A program made the position numbers and the translations under genes. From Streptomyces sp. NBC_01016 (GTDB lineage Bacteria; Actinomycetota; Actinomycetes; Streptomycetales; Streptomycetaceae), in NCBI RefSeq assembly GCF_026341035.1, contig NZ_JAPEOQ010000001.1, forward strand, positions 434,001 through 498,000: 64,000 nt of DNA, in the 5' to 3' direction. The notes under the pieces were generated by a model. The model was not told the DNA's origin, did no database searches, and saw only the letters and a list, made by a program, of their open reading frames with translations. Of the stretch, positions 16,399 to 25,800 are shown one piece after another (within the stretch, counting starts at the first letter, position 1; every line of letters starts with the position of its first letter).

Positions 16399-17721
16399 CT
16401 AGAGGCGCGCCCCGCAATGTGGCCAGGGGGAGGCCCCACGGCTGACGTAAAGCCTCTTCGCCCGGTACGTCTGCTCCGCGGCAGGCGCGTCCTGGGGGCG
16501 CCCCGAGCCGCCGAGGCTCTGCCACGTCTGCGTGTCGAACTGGTAGAGGCCCCCGTAGGTGCCGGTCGCGTCCGTGGCTCCCGGCCGGCCGCCCGACTCA
16601 CACGCCGCGAGCCCGGACCAGTTGAGGGAGTCCGCCCCGGCCACGGACGTCGGCATCGGCTTCGTACCCACCCTGACCTGCTGCGTACGCGGCTCCCGCA
16701 CGACCTCCTGCCGCACGCGCCGCGGCTTCCCCCGGACCCCGTTGACGGTCCGCACCGAGTACGTGACCCGCTTCATGCCGGGCTCACCGGCCTGCGTGAC
16801 GACCTCCGTGCCCTGGAACTGCGAGGCGTCCTCCGTGCGCTCGGTCGCGTAGGGGATCGGTTCCTCGCGGACCTCCTTCTCCCCCGTCACCCGCATCACC
16901 GTGATGACCTGCCCATCGCGCGGGAAGCTGCTCTGCGGCACCGACGTGGTGTCCTGCCCGCGCAGCGTGACGCCCGCGTCCTCGACGGCCCCGCCCACGG
17001 TCGCCGCGTTCGTGCGGATGGTGCGGCGGTTGCCGTCGGCCATGATCGTGACGCTGCGTTCGGTGCGTACGTCGAGGTCGAGTCCGTGGCGGGCGATGCG
17101 CTGAGAGCGGGAGGCCGAGACGTAGGCGCCCTCCGCCCGCACCCCGAGCTGTCTGAGCGCCCCGTGCACGGTCCGCTCCGTCGTCCACACCTCGCGGCGC
17201 TGCCCGTCGAGGGTGAGCCTGACGGGGCGCCCGTACCGGACCGCTACCTCGTCCCCGCTGGCCAAATCGGCCGTCTCGCCGGGCGCCACGACGTCGTGGT
17301 CGCCGACGTCCACGCCCTCGTCGGCGAGGAGTTCGGTGACGTCGTCGGCGAAGGTGTGCAGAGTGCGCTCCTTGCCGTCGACGCTGAGGTGGATCGCCTT
17401 GTCGTCGGCGACGAAGGCGGACGTGCCGCCCGCGAGGAACGCGACGACCAGCGCCTGCGGCAGCAGCCTGCGCAGCGACTCGGGGCGCTGCGCCACCTTC
17501 TTGCGGCGCGCGGCACGCCGCGCGGCGGCCCGCCCGCCGGTCGGCGCGGCGGCAGGGGCGGGGGCGGAGGCGGAGGCGGAGGCGGGGACCTGGGTCCCCT
17601 CCTCGTAGGCCTCGTAGGCCTCGTAGGCCTCGTACGCCCCGTGCTCCCCATACGTCTCGTACCGCTCGTACGGCTCGTACGTCTCGTACCGCTCGTACGT
17701 CTCCTGCGGCGTAATGCTCAC
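16399..17721 (-). CDS. rpfB: Resuscitation-promoting factor (RpfB-type)
   Basis: A 440-residue cell-wall hydrolase. A Tyr/Glu-repeat cytoplasmic tail (residues 7-42) and a basic stretch (RRAARRKK) precede one membrane helix (LLPQALVVAFLAGGTSAF). Three DUF348 modules (starting near HLSVDGKERT, LTLDGQRREV, VTIMADGNRR), a G5 domain (TGEKEVREEPIPYATER) and a C-terminal Rpf transglycosylase fold (SLNWSGLAACESGG, catalytic Glu in ACESGG, then YGGLYQFDTQTWQSLGG) follow. Rpf enzymes cleave peptidoglycan and help dormant cells or spores resume growth. The GTG at 17721 has GGAG 7 bases upstream; a GTG at 17739 is a longer alternative. The N-terminal repeats are unusual. Confidence 0.93.
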   Translation of the reverse strand: MSITPQETYERYETYEPYERYETYGEHGAYEAYEAYEAYEEGTQVPASASASAPAPAAAPTGGRAAARRAARRKKVAQRPESLRRLLPQALVVAFLAGGTSAFVADDKAIHLSVDGKERTLHTFADDVTELLADEGVDVGDHDVVAPGETADLASGDEVAVRYGRPVRLTLDGQRREVWTTERTVHGALRQLGVRAEGAYVSASRSQRIARHGLDLDVRTERSVTIMADGNRRTIRTNAATVGGAVEDAGVTLRGQDTTSVPQSSFPRDGQVITVMRVTGEKEVREEPIPYATERTEDASQFQGTEVVTQAGEPGMKRVTYSVRTVNGVRGKPRRVRQEVVREPRTQQVRVGTKPMPTSVAGADSLNWSGLAACESGGRPGATDATGTYGGLYQFDTQTWQSLGGSGRPQDAPAAEQTYRAKRLYVSRGASPWPHCGARL

Positions 17722-17884
17722 GACGACGCTCCAGGCCACTCACAGGTGTCCGGTCCCCGGTGAGGGGCGGATCGGGCCAGCAGAACCTAGCGGAGCGTCA
17801 GTCACTCTCCAAAGCACCCTGACTACTCTGCGTGGCTACTTTGCCCGAAGGTGAGCGGACGCGAGCGCCCGTGACCGTTATCGC

Positions 17885-18763
17885 TCAGTAATCGAAGGCA
17901 CGCGCGGTGTTGGCGGAGACCGACGTCGCGAGGGCTTCCTCCGTGACGCCCTTGACCTCGGCCATGGCGCGCAGCGTGACCGGAATGAGATACGGGGCAT
18001 TAGGCCGACCGCGGTACGGGGCGGGCGTGAGGAAGGGCGCGTCGGTCTCGACCAGGACCAGCTCCCGCGGGGCCACCGCGAGCGCGTCGCGCAGCGGCTG
18101 CGCGTTCTTGAACGTCACGTTTCCCGCGAACGACATGAAGTAGCCGTTCTCCGCGCAGATTTGGGCCATGTCCGCGTCGCCGGAGTAACAGTGGAAGACG
18201 GTGCGCTCGGGCGCGCCTTCCTCCTTCAGGACGCGTAGCACATCGGCGTGGGCCTCACGGTCGTGGATGACCAGCGCCTTGCCGTGCCGCTTGGCGATCT
18301 CGATGTGGGCGCGGAAGGAGCGCTCCTGTGCGGCCTTGCCCTCGGGGCCCGTACGGAAGTAGTCGAGACCGGTCTCGCCGACGCCCTTCACGTGCGGGAG
18401 GGCGGCGAGCCGGTCGATCTCGGCGAGGGCCTCGTCGAGCCCGGCGTCGCCCAGCGGCTCCCTCGCACCCTGCCGGGACCAGCCGTCCGGGTCGCCGTGC
18501 ACGATGCGCGGCGCCTCGTTGGGGTGCAGGGCGACGGTCGCGTGCACGCGCGCATGCTCCTCGGCCACGGAGGCCGCCCACCGCGAGCCCGCGAGGTCGC
18601 AGCCCACCTGGACGACCGTGGTCACACCCACCGACGCCGCCTTGGCGAGGCCCTCCTCCACGGTGCCCTCCTGCATGTCCAGGTGGGTGTGGGAGTCGGC
18701 GACCTCGATCTCCAGGGGCGCTGGCAGCGGCGGCGGGGTGACGTCTTTGGTGCTGGGGCTCAT
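17885..18763 (-). CDS. TatD-family metal-dependent hydrolase
   Basis: A 292-residue TIM-barrel hydrolase. The metal ligands are seen in order: DSHTHLD (H-x-H), the Glu in GVGETGLDYF, His in VIHDREAH, FHCYSGD and the Asp in VETDAPFLTP. TatD proteins are 3'-5' exonucleases and deoxyribonucleases involved in DNA turnover or repair. It stands between rpfB and the zinc-ribbon gene, all on the minus strand, consistent with the tatD-rpfB-rsmA-ispE order common in actinomycetes. Confidence 0.94.
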   Translation of the reverse strand: MSPSTKDVTPPPLPAPLEIEVADSHTHLDMQEGTVEEGLAKAASVGVTTVVQVGCDLAGSRWAASVAEEHARVHATVALHPNEAPRIVHGDPDGWSRQGAREPLGDAGLDEALAEIDRLAALPHVKGVGETGLDYFRTGPEGKAAQERSFRAHIEIAKRHGKALVIHDREAHADVLRVLKEEGAPERTVFHCYSGDADMAQICAENGYFMSFAGNVTFKNAQPLRDALAVAPRELVLVETDAPFLTPAPYRGRPNAPYLIPVTLRAMAEVKGVTEEALATSVSANTARAFDY

Positions 18764-18787
18764 GCCCCCGATCCTACGAAGCCGGTG

Positions 18788-19228
18788 TCACTCGTCCCGC
18801 TTGTGGTGGTGGCTGAAGGGGTGCAGCAGGTCCGACAGATGCCAGTGGTGGTGCCCCTCGCGCTCCGCCGCGCCCGGCTCCGGCACGTCCACCGGGCCGG
18901 ACTGCGGGGTGCGGTGGTGCTGCAGCGCGTCACGGGCCGAGGAGACACGGCCCGCGCGCATGATGCGTACGACGTGGCCCTCGCAGTTCACACACGTGGG
19001 CCTGGTCAGCGGCGACGGCACCCGCTCGCCCCCGACCACGTACATCACGAACTCCGCACCCTCCCCGTCGACGTGGTGCTCGATCTCGTAGGACTGCTCC
19101 CAGCCGTGCCCGCACCGCATGCAGGCGAACGAATACGACTCGTGGACGATGGATGTCGCCGCGCTGCGATTCGGGACCGGGGGCGTCTGCGCACCAATGG
19201 CTGTCTTGGAGACTGCGAACTCGCTCAT
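18788..19228 (-). CDS. Zinc-ribbon protein with histidine-rich tail, unknown function
   Basis: A 146-residue protein I do not recognise. Two C-x-x-C pairs (CMRCGHGW near residue 36 and CVNCEGHV near 79) form a probable zinc ribbon. The C terminus is rich in His (GHHHWHLSDLLHPFSHHH), which could bind metal as well. The start at 19228 has a strong GAGGAG ribosome site. It lies 24 bases upstream of tatD on the same strand, so both may be one transcript. A role in metal handling or RNA/DNA binding is possible but unproven. Confidence 0.8.
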   Translation of the reverse strand: MSEFAVSKTAIGAQTPPVPNRSAATSIVHESYSFACMRCGHGWEQSYEIEHHVDGEGAEFVMYVVGGERVPSPLTRPTCVNCEGHVVRIMRAGRVSSARDALQHHRTPQSGPVDVPEPGAAEREGHHHWHLSDLLHPFSHHHKRDE

Positions 19229-19426
19229 GCCAGCTCCTCTTGCCCGCTGGACAAACGCTGCCCTGCGGCAGCGTGGGGACGGGTGCGTCCCCTTCAACCA
19301 GTGGACGCCTCCGCCGGGCCGCGCGCAAAAGGTCTGTCGACTATTGGATCCGATTTGGCCTTTCCCTGCCGAAACGGCCCTGCCGCGCGGTCTTCGCTTT
19401 GCTTTTCAGGTTAGTCCTTTACGCGC

Positions 19427-20311
19427 TTATGGGGCGGCCCGCGCCGCATTCTTTGCCGCCACGACGGCATCGAAGACCTCACGCTTGGGCAGCCCGACGT
19501 CGGCGGCCACGGCGGCGATCGCCTCCTTGCGGCGCTCCCCCGCCTCCTCGCGCACCCGCACCCTGCGCACCAGCTCATCGGGGGTGAGGTCGTCGGCGGA
19601 CTTCTCCGGCGCGCCCTCGACGACGACCGTGATCTCGCCGCGTACGCCCTCGGCGGCCCACTCGGCGAGCTCCTTCAGGGGGCCGCGCTTGACCTCCTCG
19701 TACGTCTTGGTGAGCTCGCGGCACACGGCGGCGCGGCGGTCCTCGCCGAAGGCCTCGGCCATCGCGGCGAGGGTGTCGTCGAGGCGGTGCGGGGCCTCGA
19801 AGTAGACGAGGGTGCGGCGCTCCTCGGCGACCTCCTTGAGGCGGGACAGCCGCTCGCCCGCCTTGCGCGGCAGGAAGCCCTCGAAGCAGAAGCGGTCGAC
19901 GGGGAGCCCGGAGAGCGCGAGGGCGGTGAGCACGGCGGAGGGGCCGGGAACCGCCGTGACCCGGATGTCCCGCTCGACGGCCGCCGCGACCAGCCGGTAC
20001 CCGGGGTCGGACACGGACGGCATCCCCGCGTCCGTGACGAGCAGCACCCGCGCCCCGCCGACGAGCGCCTCGACGAGCTCCGGCGTACGGGCGGTCTCAT
20101 TGCCCTCGAAGTACGACACGACACGCCCGCCGACCTGCACCCCGAGCGCCTGCGTGAGCCGCTTCATGCGCCGGGTGTCCTCGGCTGCGACGACATCGGC
20201 GGTGGCCAGCTCCTTGGCCAGCCGCGGCGGCGCGTCCGCCACATCACCGATCGGCGTGCCCGCGAGCACGAGGGTTCCGGTGGACTCGGGGGATTCTGCG
20301 GTTCCAGTCAC
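19427..20311 (-). CDS. rsmI: 16S rRNA (cytidine1402-2'-O)-methyltransferase
   Basis: A 294-residue tetrapyrrole-methylase-fold enzyme that 2'-O-methylates C1402 of 16S rRNA in the decoding centre. Family motifs: LVLAGTPIGDVADAPPR at the N terminus, VAAEDTRRMKRL, VTDAGMPSVSDPGYRLV, FEGFLPRKAGER and FEAPHRLDDTL. The start is GTG at 20311. It is divergent from pmt, with about 60 bases between them. Confidence 0.95.
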   Translation of the reverse strand: MTGTAESPESTGTLVLAGTPIGDVADAPPRLAKELATADVVAAEDTRRMKRLTQALGVQVGGRVVSYFEGNETARTPELVEALVGGARVLLVTDAGMPSVSDPGYRLVAAAVERDIRVTAVPGPSAVLTALALSGLPVDRFCFEGFLPRKAGERLSRLKEVAEERRTLVYFEAPHRLDDTLAAMAEAFGEDRRAAVCRELTKTYEEVKRGPLKELAEWAAEGVRGEITVVVEGAPEKSADDLTPDELVRRVRVREEAGERRKEAIAAVAADVGLPKREVFDAVVAAKNAARAAP

Positions 20312-20374
20312 GTTTCCAGTCTCGCAGGCACGGGGAACGGCACTCGCACAGTCGTGTTCCCTACGATGGCGCGC

Positions 20375-22138
20375 GTGACCAGTACCGCGTCGTCGTCCGG
20401 GGCGACTCCGACCAGCGCACCGACCGAGCAGACCGCAAGCGTGGAGCCGCAGCAGTCGTCGTGGCTGCGCGGGCTGCGCAGGTTCGGATACCGGGCGCAG
20501 GCCAGAGGCTCAGACGTGGGCACGCGCCTGGTGCCGCCGTTCCCGCCGCTCGGGGGGCGCCTGTGGGCGTCCTTCGGGCTGAGCCGGTTCTCCGCCGCGC
20601 AGGCGGAGCGGATCGTCGGCTGGGTCGGGCCGCTGCTCGTCACGCTCGTCGCGGGCCTCGCCAGGTTCTGGAACCTGGGCAGCCCGAAGGCCGTGATATT
20701 CGACGAGACGTACTACGCGAAGGACGCGTGGGCGCTCATCCACCGCGGCTTCGAGGTGAACTGGCCCAAGGACGCCAACGACAAGATCCTGGCCACGGGC
20801 GGAAACGTACCGATCCCGCACGACGCCTCGTACGTCGTGCATCCGCCGGTGGGCAAGTACGTCATCGGTATCGGCGAGTGGATGTTCGGGTTCGACCCGT
20901 TCGGCTGGCGGTTCATGACGGCGGTCCTCGGCACGCTGTGCGTGCTCATGGTCTGCCGGATCGGGCGGCGCATCTTCCGCTCCACGTTCCTCGGCTGCCT
21001 GGCGGGCGCGCTGCTCGCCGTGGACGGGCTCGCGTTCGTGATGAGCCGCACCGCGCTGCTCGACTCGATCCTGGTTTTCTTCGTGGTGGCGGCGTTCTGC
21101 TGCCTGGTGCTCGACCGGGAGCGCACGCGCGGGCAGTTGGCCGCCGCGCTGCCGGTGGACGAGTACGGGCTGCCGCACCCCGATGCCGAGATCGCGGAGA
21201 CGCTGCGCCTGGGCTGGCGGCCGTGGCGGCTGCTGGCCGGCCTGTGCCTCGGGCTAGGCGCCGCCACGAAGTGGAACGGCTTCATCTTCCTGGCCGCCTT
21301 CGCGCTGATGTCGGTGCTGTGGGACGTGGGTTCGCGGCGGGTGGCGGGCGCCGAGCGCCCGTACCGCGCGGTCCTGAAGCGGGACGTCGTGCCCGCCTTC
21401 GTCTCGACCGTCCCCGTGGCCATCGCCACCTACGTGTTGTCCTGGCTCGGCTGGATCCTCTCCCCCACCGACGGCTCCGGCGGCTACTTCCGCAACTGGG
21501 CGGTGACCGACGGCAAGGGCGGCACCTTCACCTGGCTGCCGGACTGGGTGCGCAGCATGTGGCACTACGAGCACGAGGTGTGGAACTTCAACACCACGCT
21601 CAGCTCGCCGCACACCTACCAGTCGAACCCGTGGAGCTGGATGGTCGACGGCCGCCCGGTCTCGTACTTCTACGAGTCGCCGAAGCCGGGCGCGCAGGGC
21701 TGCCCCGCCGACGCCACCGAGAAGTGCGCCCGCGAGGTCCTCGCCCTCGGCACACCGCTGCTGTGGTGGGCGGCCTGCTTCGCGCTCCTGTACGTGCTGT
21801 GGCGCTGGTTCTTCCGCCGCGACTGGCGGGCGGGCGCGATCCTGTGCGGCATCGCGGCGGGCTACCTCCCCTGGTTCAACTACCAGGAGCGGACGATCTT
21901 CTACTTCTACGCGGTCGTCTTCGCCCCGTTCCTCTGTCTGGCCCTGGCGATGATGCTCGGCGCGATCATCGGCAAACCGGGCTCACCGGAGCGACGGCGG
22001 GTGATCGGCGCGGCGGCCGCGGGCGCCCTGGTGCTGCTGATCGCGTGGAACTTCATCTATTTCTGGCCGATCTACACGGGCGACGCGATCCCGGTCGACT
22101 CGTGGCGGTCACGGATGTGGCTGGACACGTGGGTGTGA
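20375..22138 (+). CDS. pmt: Protein O-mannosyltransferase
   Basis: A 587-residue GT39 glycosyltransferase, polytopic in the membrane, that moves mannose from polyprenyl-phosphate-mannose to secreted proteins. The first extracytoplasmic loop carries the essential acidic motif (FDETYYAKDAW). A C-terminal group of membrane helices includes WFNYQERTIFYFYAVVF. In S. coelicolor Pmt is needed for phage phiC31 infection and normal cell-wall function. I placed the start at GTG 20375 because TACGAT (20362-20367) is a good -10 box exactly 7 bases before it, suggesting a leaderless transcript; ATG 20366 is the alternative. Confidence 0.93.
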   Translation: MTSTASSSGATPTSAPTEQTASVEPQQSSWLRGLRRFGYRAQARGSDVGTRLVPPFPPLGGRLWASFGLSRFSAAQAERIVGWVGPLLVTLVAGLARFWNLGSPKAVIFDETYYAKDAWALIHRGFEVNWPKDANDKILATGGNVPIPHDASYVVHPPVGKYVIGIGEWMFGFDPFGWRFMTAVLGTLCVLMVCRIGRRIFRSTFLGCLAGALLAVDGLAFVMSRTALLDSILVFFVVAAFCCLVLDRERTRGQLAAALPVDEYGLPHPDAEIAETLRLGWRPWRLLAGLCLGLGAATKWNGFIFLAAFALMSVLWDVGSRRVAGAERPYRAVLKRDVVPAFVSTVPVAIATYVLSWLGWILSPTDGSGGYFRNWAVTDGKGGTFTWLPDWVRSMWHYEHEVWNFNTTLSSPHTYQSNPWSWMVDGRPVSYFYESPKPGAQGCPADATEKCAREVLALGTPLLWWAACFALLYVLWRWFFRRDWRAGAILCGIAAGYLPWFNYQERTIFYFYAVVFAPFLCLALAMMLGAIIGKPGSPERRRVIGAAAAGALVLLIAWNFIYFWPIYTGDAIPVDSWRSRMWLDTWV

Positions 22139-22264
22139 GCCGGTTTCGGTCAGCTTGGTGATCTCAATCCGGACACCTTCGGACATCATCTGATGAACCC
22201 GCGCCCCCTGGGGCACTCCTCGTGCTTACAGTCCCTCTCGTAAACCTGGGGAGGGGAGCGCTTC

Positions 22265-23896
22265 ATGCGCAAGGGGGTCAAGATCGCCATCGTCGGCGGG
22301 GTGTGCACCGTCATGGTGGGCGGCGCCGGGTACGGGGCGTACAACCTCGTCACGGCGGTCACGGGCGGGAACACCGTGTCGTCGCAGGGGTCGGAGTACA
22401 AGTCGGGACCACCGTCCGGCGACGAGGTGAAGGAGACGTCGGAGCAGTTCCTCGCGGCGTGGGAGAAGAACGATCCGGCGGCCGCGGCGCGGCTCACGGA
22501 CTACGCCGACAACGCGATGCGTGTCCTCGAGGACTGGCACGACAAGGCGCACGTCACGCGCACCGAGCTGACGCCGACGAACGCGGACGGCGCGAAGGTC
22601 GCCTTCCACGTCAAGGCCACCGTCGCGTACGGCAAGAAGACGAAGACGCTGTCGTACGACTCCTCGCTCAGGGTCGTGCGCGGGCAGACCACGGGGCGGG
22701 CGCTGGTCGACTGGTCGCCGGCCGTGGTGCACCCGTCGATGAAGAAGGGCGACACGCTCGTCACCGGAGAGGCGCCCGCGCCCCCGATCGAGGCCGTGGA
22801 CCGCAACGGCACCGTGCTGACGAAGGACGCGTACCCGTCGCTCGGCCCGGTCCTCGACCAGCTGCGCGCCAAGTACGGGGACTCCGCCGGGGGTTCGCCC
22901 GGCATCGAGACGTACGTGGAGCGGACCGACGACGGCGGGGAGACGAGCTCCGCGAAGACGCTCCTCACGCTCGCCAAGGGCAGGCCCGGCAAGCTGCGTA
23001 CGACGATCAGTGCCACCGCGCAGGCGGCCGCCGAGCAGGCCGTGAAGAAGTACCAGGAGTCGTCCGTGGTGGCGGTCGAGCCGTCCACCGGTGAGGTGCT
23101 CGCGGTCGCCAACCAGGCCAAGGGCGAGTTCAACGCGGCGTTCCAGGGCGGCACCGCGCCCGGCTCCGTGATGAAGATCCTGACCGCCGCGGCACTGATC
23201 GACAACGGGGTCACCTCGGCGAACGGCCCGGCGCCCTGCCCCGATTCGGCGGTCGCCCAGAGCCAGACCTTCCGCAACCTCAAAGGCATGCGGCCCAACG
23301 AGAACGCGACGCTGGCCGACAGCTTCGCCCGCTCCTGCAACACCGCCTTCATCAAGCTCTCCGACGACCTGGGCGCGACGAAGTTCGCCGCGGAGGCGGA
23401 GGACCGGTTCGGCCTCGGCAAGGACTGGAAGACGGGAATCGTCTCCCGCGACGGCTCGGTCGAACTGCCGGGGGACTCCGACGACGCCGCCGCGATGATC
23501 GGCCAGGGCCGGGTCCAGATGAACCCGTTGAACATGGCTTCGGTCACGGCGACCGCCATCACCGGCACGTTCCACCAGCCGGTCCTCGTCTCCCGCAAGG
23601 TCGACGACCACCCGCTCGCCACGGCGAAGGGGCTGAAGCCCGGAACCTCCGACCAGCTGCGGCAGATGATGCGGCTGACCGCGACCAACGGCACCGGCGC
23701 CGCGGCCATGGCCGGCGTTCCCGGCGACAAGGGCGCGAAGACCGGCTCCGCGGAGGTCGACGGCCAGGGCAACGCCAACTCCTGGTTCACGGGCTACAGC
23801 GGCGACGTGGCGGCCGCCGCGACGGTGCCGCGCGGCGGGCACGGCGGAGACGCGGCGGGCCCGGTCGTCGCGGCGGTGCTACGGGCCGGAGCGTAG
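22265..23896 (+). CDS. Class B-like penicillin-binding protein (transpeptidase)
   Basis: A 543-residue secreted transpeptidase anchored by an N-terminal helix (VKIAIVGGVCTVMVGGAGYGAYNLV). Residues about 50-170 form an NTF2-like MecA-N domain, then a short dimerisation segment, then the penicillin-binding domain with S-V-M-K (Ser near residue 301), S-C-N and K-T-G-S-A-E. It cross-links peptidoglycan. A strong GGGGAGGGG ribosome site precedes the ATG. A paralogue with the same layout follows at 24030, so this is a tandem duplication. Confidence 0.93.
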   Translation: MRKGVKIAIVGGVCTVMVGGAGYGAYNLVTAVTGGNTVSSQGSEYKSGPPSGDEVKETSEQFLAAWEKNDPAAAARLTDYADNAMRVLEDWHDKAHVTRTELTPTNADGAKVAFHVKATVAYGKKTKTLSYDSSLRVVRGQTTGRALVDWSPAVVHPSMKKGDTLVTGEAPAPPIEAVDRNGTVLTKDAYPSLGPVLDQLRAKYGDSAGGSPGIETYVERTDDGGETSSAKTLLTLAKGRPGKLRTTISATAQAAAEQAVKKYQESSVVAVEPSTGEVLAVANQAKGEFNAAFQGGTAPGSVMKILTAAALIDNGVTSANGPAPCPDSAVAQSQTFRNLKGMRPNENATLADSFARSCNTAFIKLSDDLGATKFAAEAEDRFGLGKDWKTGIVSRDGSVELPGDSDDAAAMIGQGRVQMNPLNMASVTATAITGTFHQPVLVSRKVDDHPLATAKGLKPGTSDQLRQMMRLTATNGTGAAAMAGVPGDKGAKTGSAEVDGQGNANSWFTGYSGDVAAAATVPRGGHGGDAAGPVVAAVLRAGA

Positions 23897-23914
23897 TTCC
23901 CCTACGACTCCCTG

Positions 23915-23946
23915 CGCCTGGCGGTGAATCCACGCATCGCCAGGCG
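23915..23946 (+). terminator. Candidate weak terminator between the two PBP genes
   Basis: 9-bp perfect arms (CGCCTGGCG and CGCCAGGCG) with a 14-base loop, just after the first PBP gene and before the promoter region of the second. Confidence 0.4.
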
Positions 23947-24029
23947 TTACCACGTCGTTCTGTCCTACGGAAAGTGCGCTCAGGACCACCCCGTACCCTG
24001 GGCCACCCGTAGATCTCCGGAGGACTCAG

Positions 24030-25745
24030 GTGGGCAGCAGAGGCAAGCGTCGCGGTGAGACGCGGCGCAACACGAACGCCCTGGTGATCGGTGGCGTCGC
24101 CGCCGTCGCCGTCATCGGGGCAGGCGTCGGCGCGTACGCGCTGATCGGGAGCGGCGATCAGGCGGGCAGCACCTCGGCCTCCGCCTCGGACGACAAGCCC
24201 GAGATCCCGAAGGGCCCACCGACCGCCAAGGAAGTACGGGCCGTCGCCGACGGTTTCCTCACCGCCTGGCAGCAGGGCGAGACCGCGAAGGCGGCCGCGT
24301 ACACGAACGACGCGGCGGCCGCGAAGAAGGCGCTCGCCGGCCTCTCCAAGGACGCCCACCTCACCGGCCTGAAGCTCGCTCCCGGCACCCGCAAGGGCGC
24401 CGAGGTCCCCTTCCACGTCACGTCCACGGTCGAGTACAAGGAGGGCAAGGGCAGCGGTTCGGACTCCGAGCTGAGCGAGCCCTTCGCGTACGACTCCGCG
24501 CTGACCGCCGAGCGCCGCAAGAGCGACGGCAAGGTCCTCGTCGACTGGCAACCCTCCGTCGTGCACCCGGACTTGAAGGACGGCGACCACCTGGAGACCG
24601 GCGAGGCGGGCGATCCGCCGGTCAAGGCCGTCGACCGGGACGGCACCGAGCTGGACGCGAAGAAGTACCCGTCGATCGGCACCATCGTCGACGGGCTGCG
24701 CGAGAAGTACGGGAAGAAGGCGGGCGGCACCGCGGGCGTCGAACTGCGCGTCGTGCGGGGGAAGTCCGGGAAGAAGTCCGACGACAAGAACGCGCTGCCC
24801 GACAAGACGCTGCTCACGCTCTCCAAGGGCACGCCGGGCACCGTGAAGACCACGCTCGACCCGGCGCTCCAGGCCACGGCCGAGGCCCAGGTGAAGTCGC
24901 GCAAGAAGGCCTCGGTCGTGCTCGTGAAGCCGTCGACCGGCGAGATCCTGGCGGTGGCGAACTCCAGCACCGGGTTCAACACGGCGTTCCAGGGCTCGCT
25001 CGCGCCCGGCTCCACGATGAAGGTCATCACGGCGTCGATGCTGCTGGACAAGAACATCACCGACGTCGACAAGAAGCACCCGTGCCCGAAGTACTTCACG
25101 TACGGGCACTGGAAGTTCCAGAACGACGACAAGTTCCAGATCAAGAACGGCACGTTCAAGGCGAGCTTCGCCGCGTCCTGCAACACGGCCTTCATCAGCC
25201 AGGCCCCGAAGCTCGACAACGACTCGCTGACCAAGCAGGCGCAGTCGGTCTTCGGCCTCGGCATGAACAACTGGTCGATCGGGGTGCCGAGCTTCGACGG
25301 CGCGGTGCCGGTGATGTCGGACGCGCAGATGGCGGCCTCGCTGATCGGGCAGGGCGGCGTCCGGATGAACCCGCTGAACATGGCCTCGGTGGCGGCGACC
25401 GTGAAGGCGGGCGCCTTCCACCAGCCGTACCTGGTGTCGCCGGACTTCGACGACCGGACGCTGGCGAAGGCGTCGAAGCCCATCTCCGCGTCGACGGCCT
25501 CGAAGCTGCGGGAGTTGATGCACTACACGGCGATCGCCGGTACGGCCGTGAAGCCGATGTCCGGGCTCGGCTCCGACATGGGCGCGAAGACCGGTTCGGC
25601 GGAGGTCGACGGGCAGAAGGACCCCAACGGCTGGTTCACGGCCTGGCGCGGGGACCTCGCGGCGGCGGCCGTGGTGCAGCAGGGCGGTCACGGCGGCGAC
25701 TCGGCCGGTCCCGTGGTCCGCAAGATGCTGCTCGCGGGCGGCTGA
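24030..25745 (+). CDS. Second class B-like penicillin-binding protein, paralogue of the first
   Basis: A 571-residue protein with the same order as its neighbour: one anchor helix (LVIGGVAAVAVIGAGVGAYALIG), NTF2-like MecA-N region, then transpeptidase motifs S-T-M-K (Ser near 328), S-C-N and K-T-G-S-A-E-V-D-G. The phrase GQGGVRMNPLNMASVAAT is nearly the same in both proteins. The GTG start at 24030 follows a CCGGAGGA ribosome site. Both likely serve stress or developmental wall synthesis; which step each performs cannot be told from sequence. Confidence 0.93.
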   Translation: MGSRGKRRGETRRNTNALVIGGVAAVAVIGAGVGAYALIGSGDQAGSTSASASDDKPEIPKGPPTAKEVRAVADGFLTAWQQGETAKAAAYTNDAAAAKKALAGLSKDAHLTGLKLAPGTRKGAEVPFHVTSTVEYKEGKGSGSDSELSEPFAYDSALTAERRKSDGKVLVDWQPSVVHPDLKDGDHLETGEAGDPPVKAVDRDGTELDAKKYPSIGTIVDGLREKYGKKAGGTAGVELRVVRGKSGKKSDDKNALPDKTLLTLSKGTPGTVKTTLDPALQATAEAQVKSRKKASVVLVKPSTGEILAVANSSTGFNTAFQGSLAPGSTMKVITASMLLDKNITDVDKKHPCPKYFTYGHWKFQNDDKFQIKNGTFKASFAASCNTAFISQAPKLDNDSLTKQAQSVFGLGMNNWSIGVPSFDGAVPVMSDAQMAASLIGQGGVRMNPLNMASVAATVKAGAFHQPYLVSPDFDDRTLAKASKPISASTASKLRELMHYTAIAGTAVKPMSGLGSDMGAKTGSAEVDGQKDPNGWFTAWRGDLAAAAVVQQGGHGGDSAGPVVRKMLLAGG

Positions 25746-25800
25746 CCGGAGACCGATACAGGGTCGCGTGTCCCGTACACGCAGAGCTAGCGTGCGGACC

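Noticed and set aside
15712..17763. Open frames across the 57-bp repeats on both strands
   Set aside because: They exist because the repeat length is a multiple of three; the peptides are simple repeats with no family signal.
17722..17884. c-di-AMP riboswitch before rpfB
   Set aside because: Some Streptomyces rpf genes have one, but I could not find the conserved motifs in this short leader.
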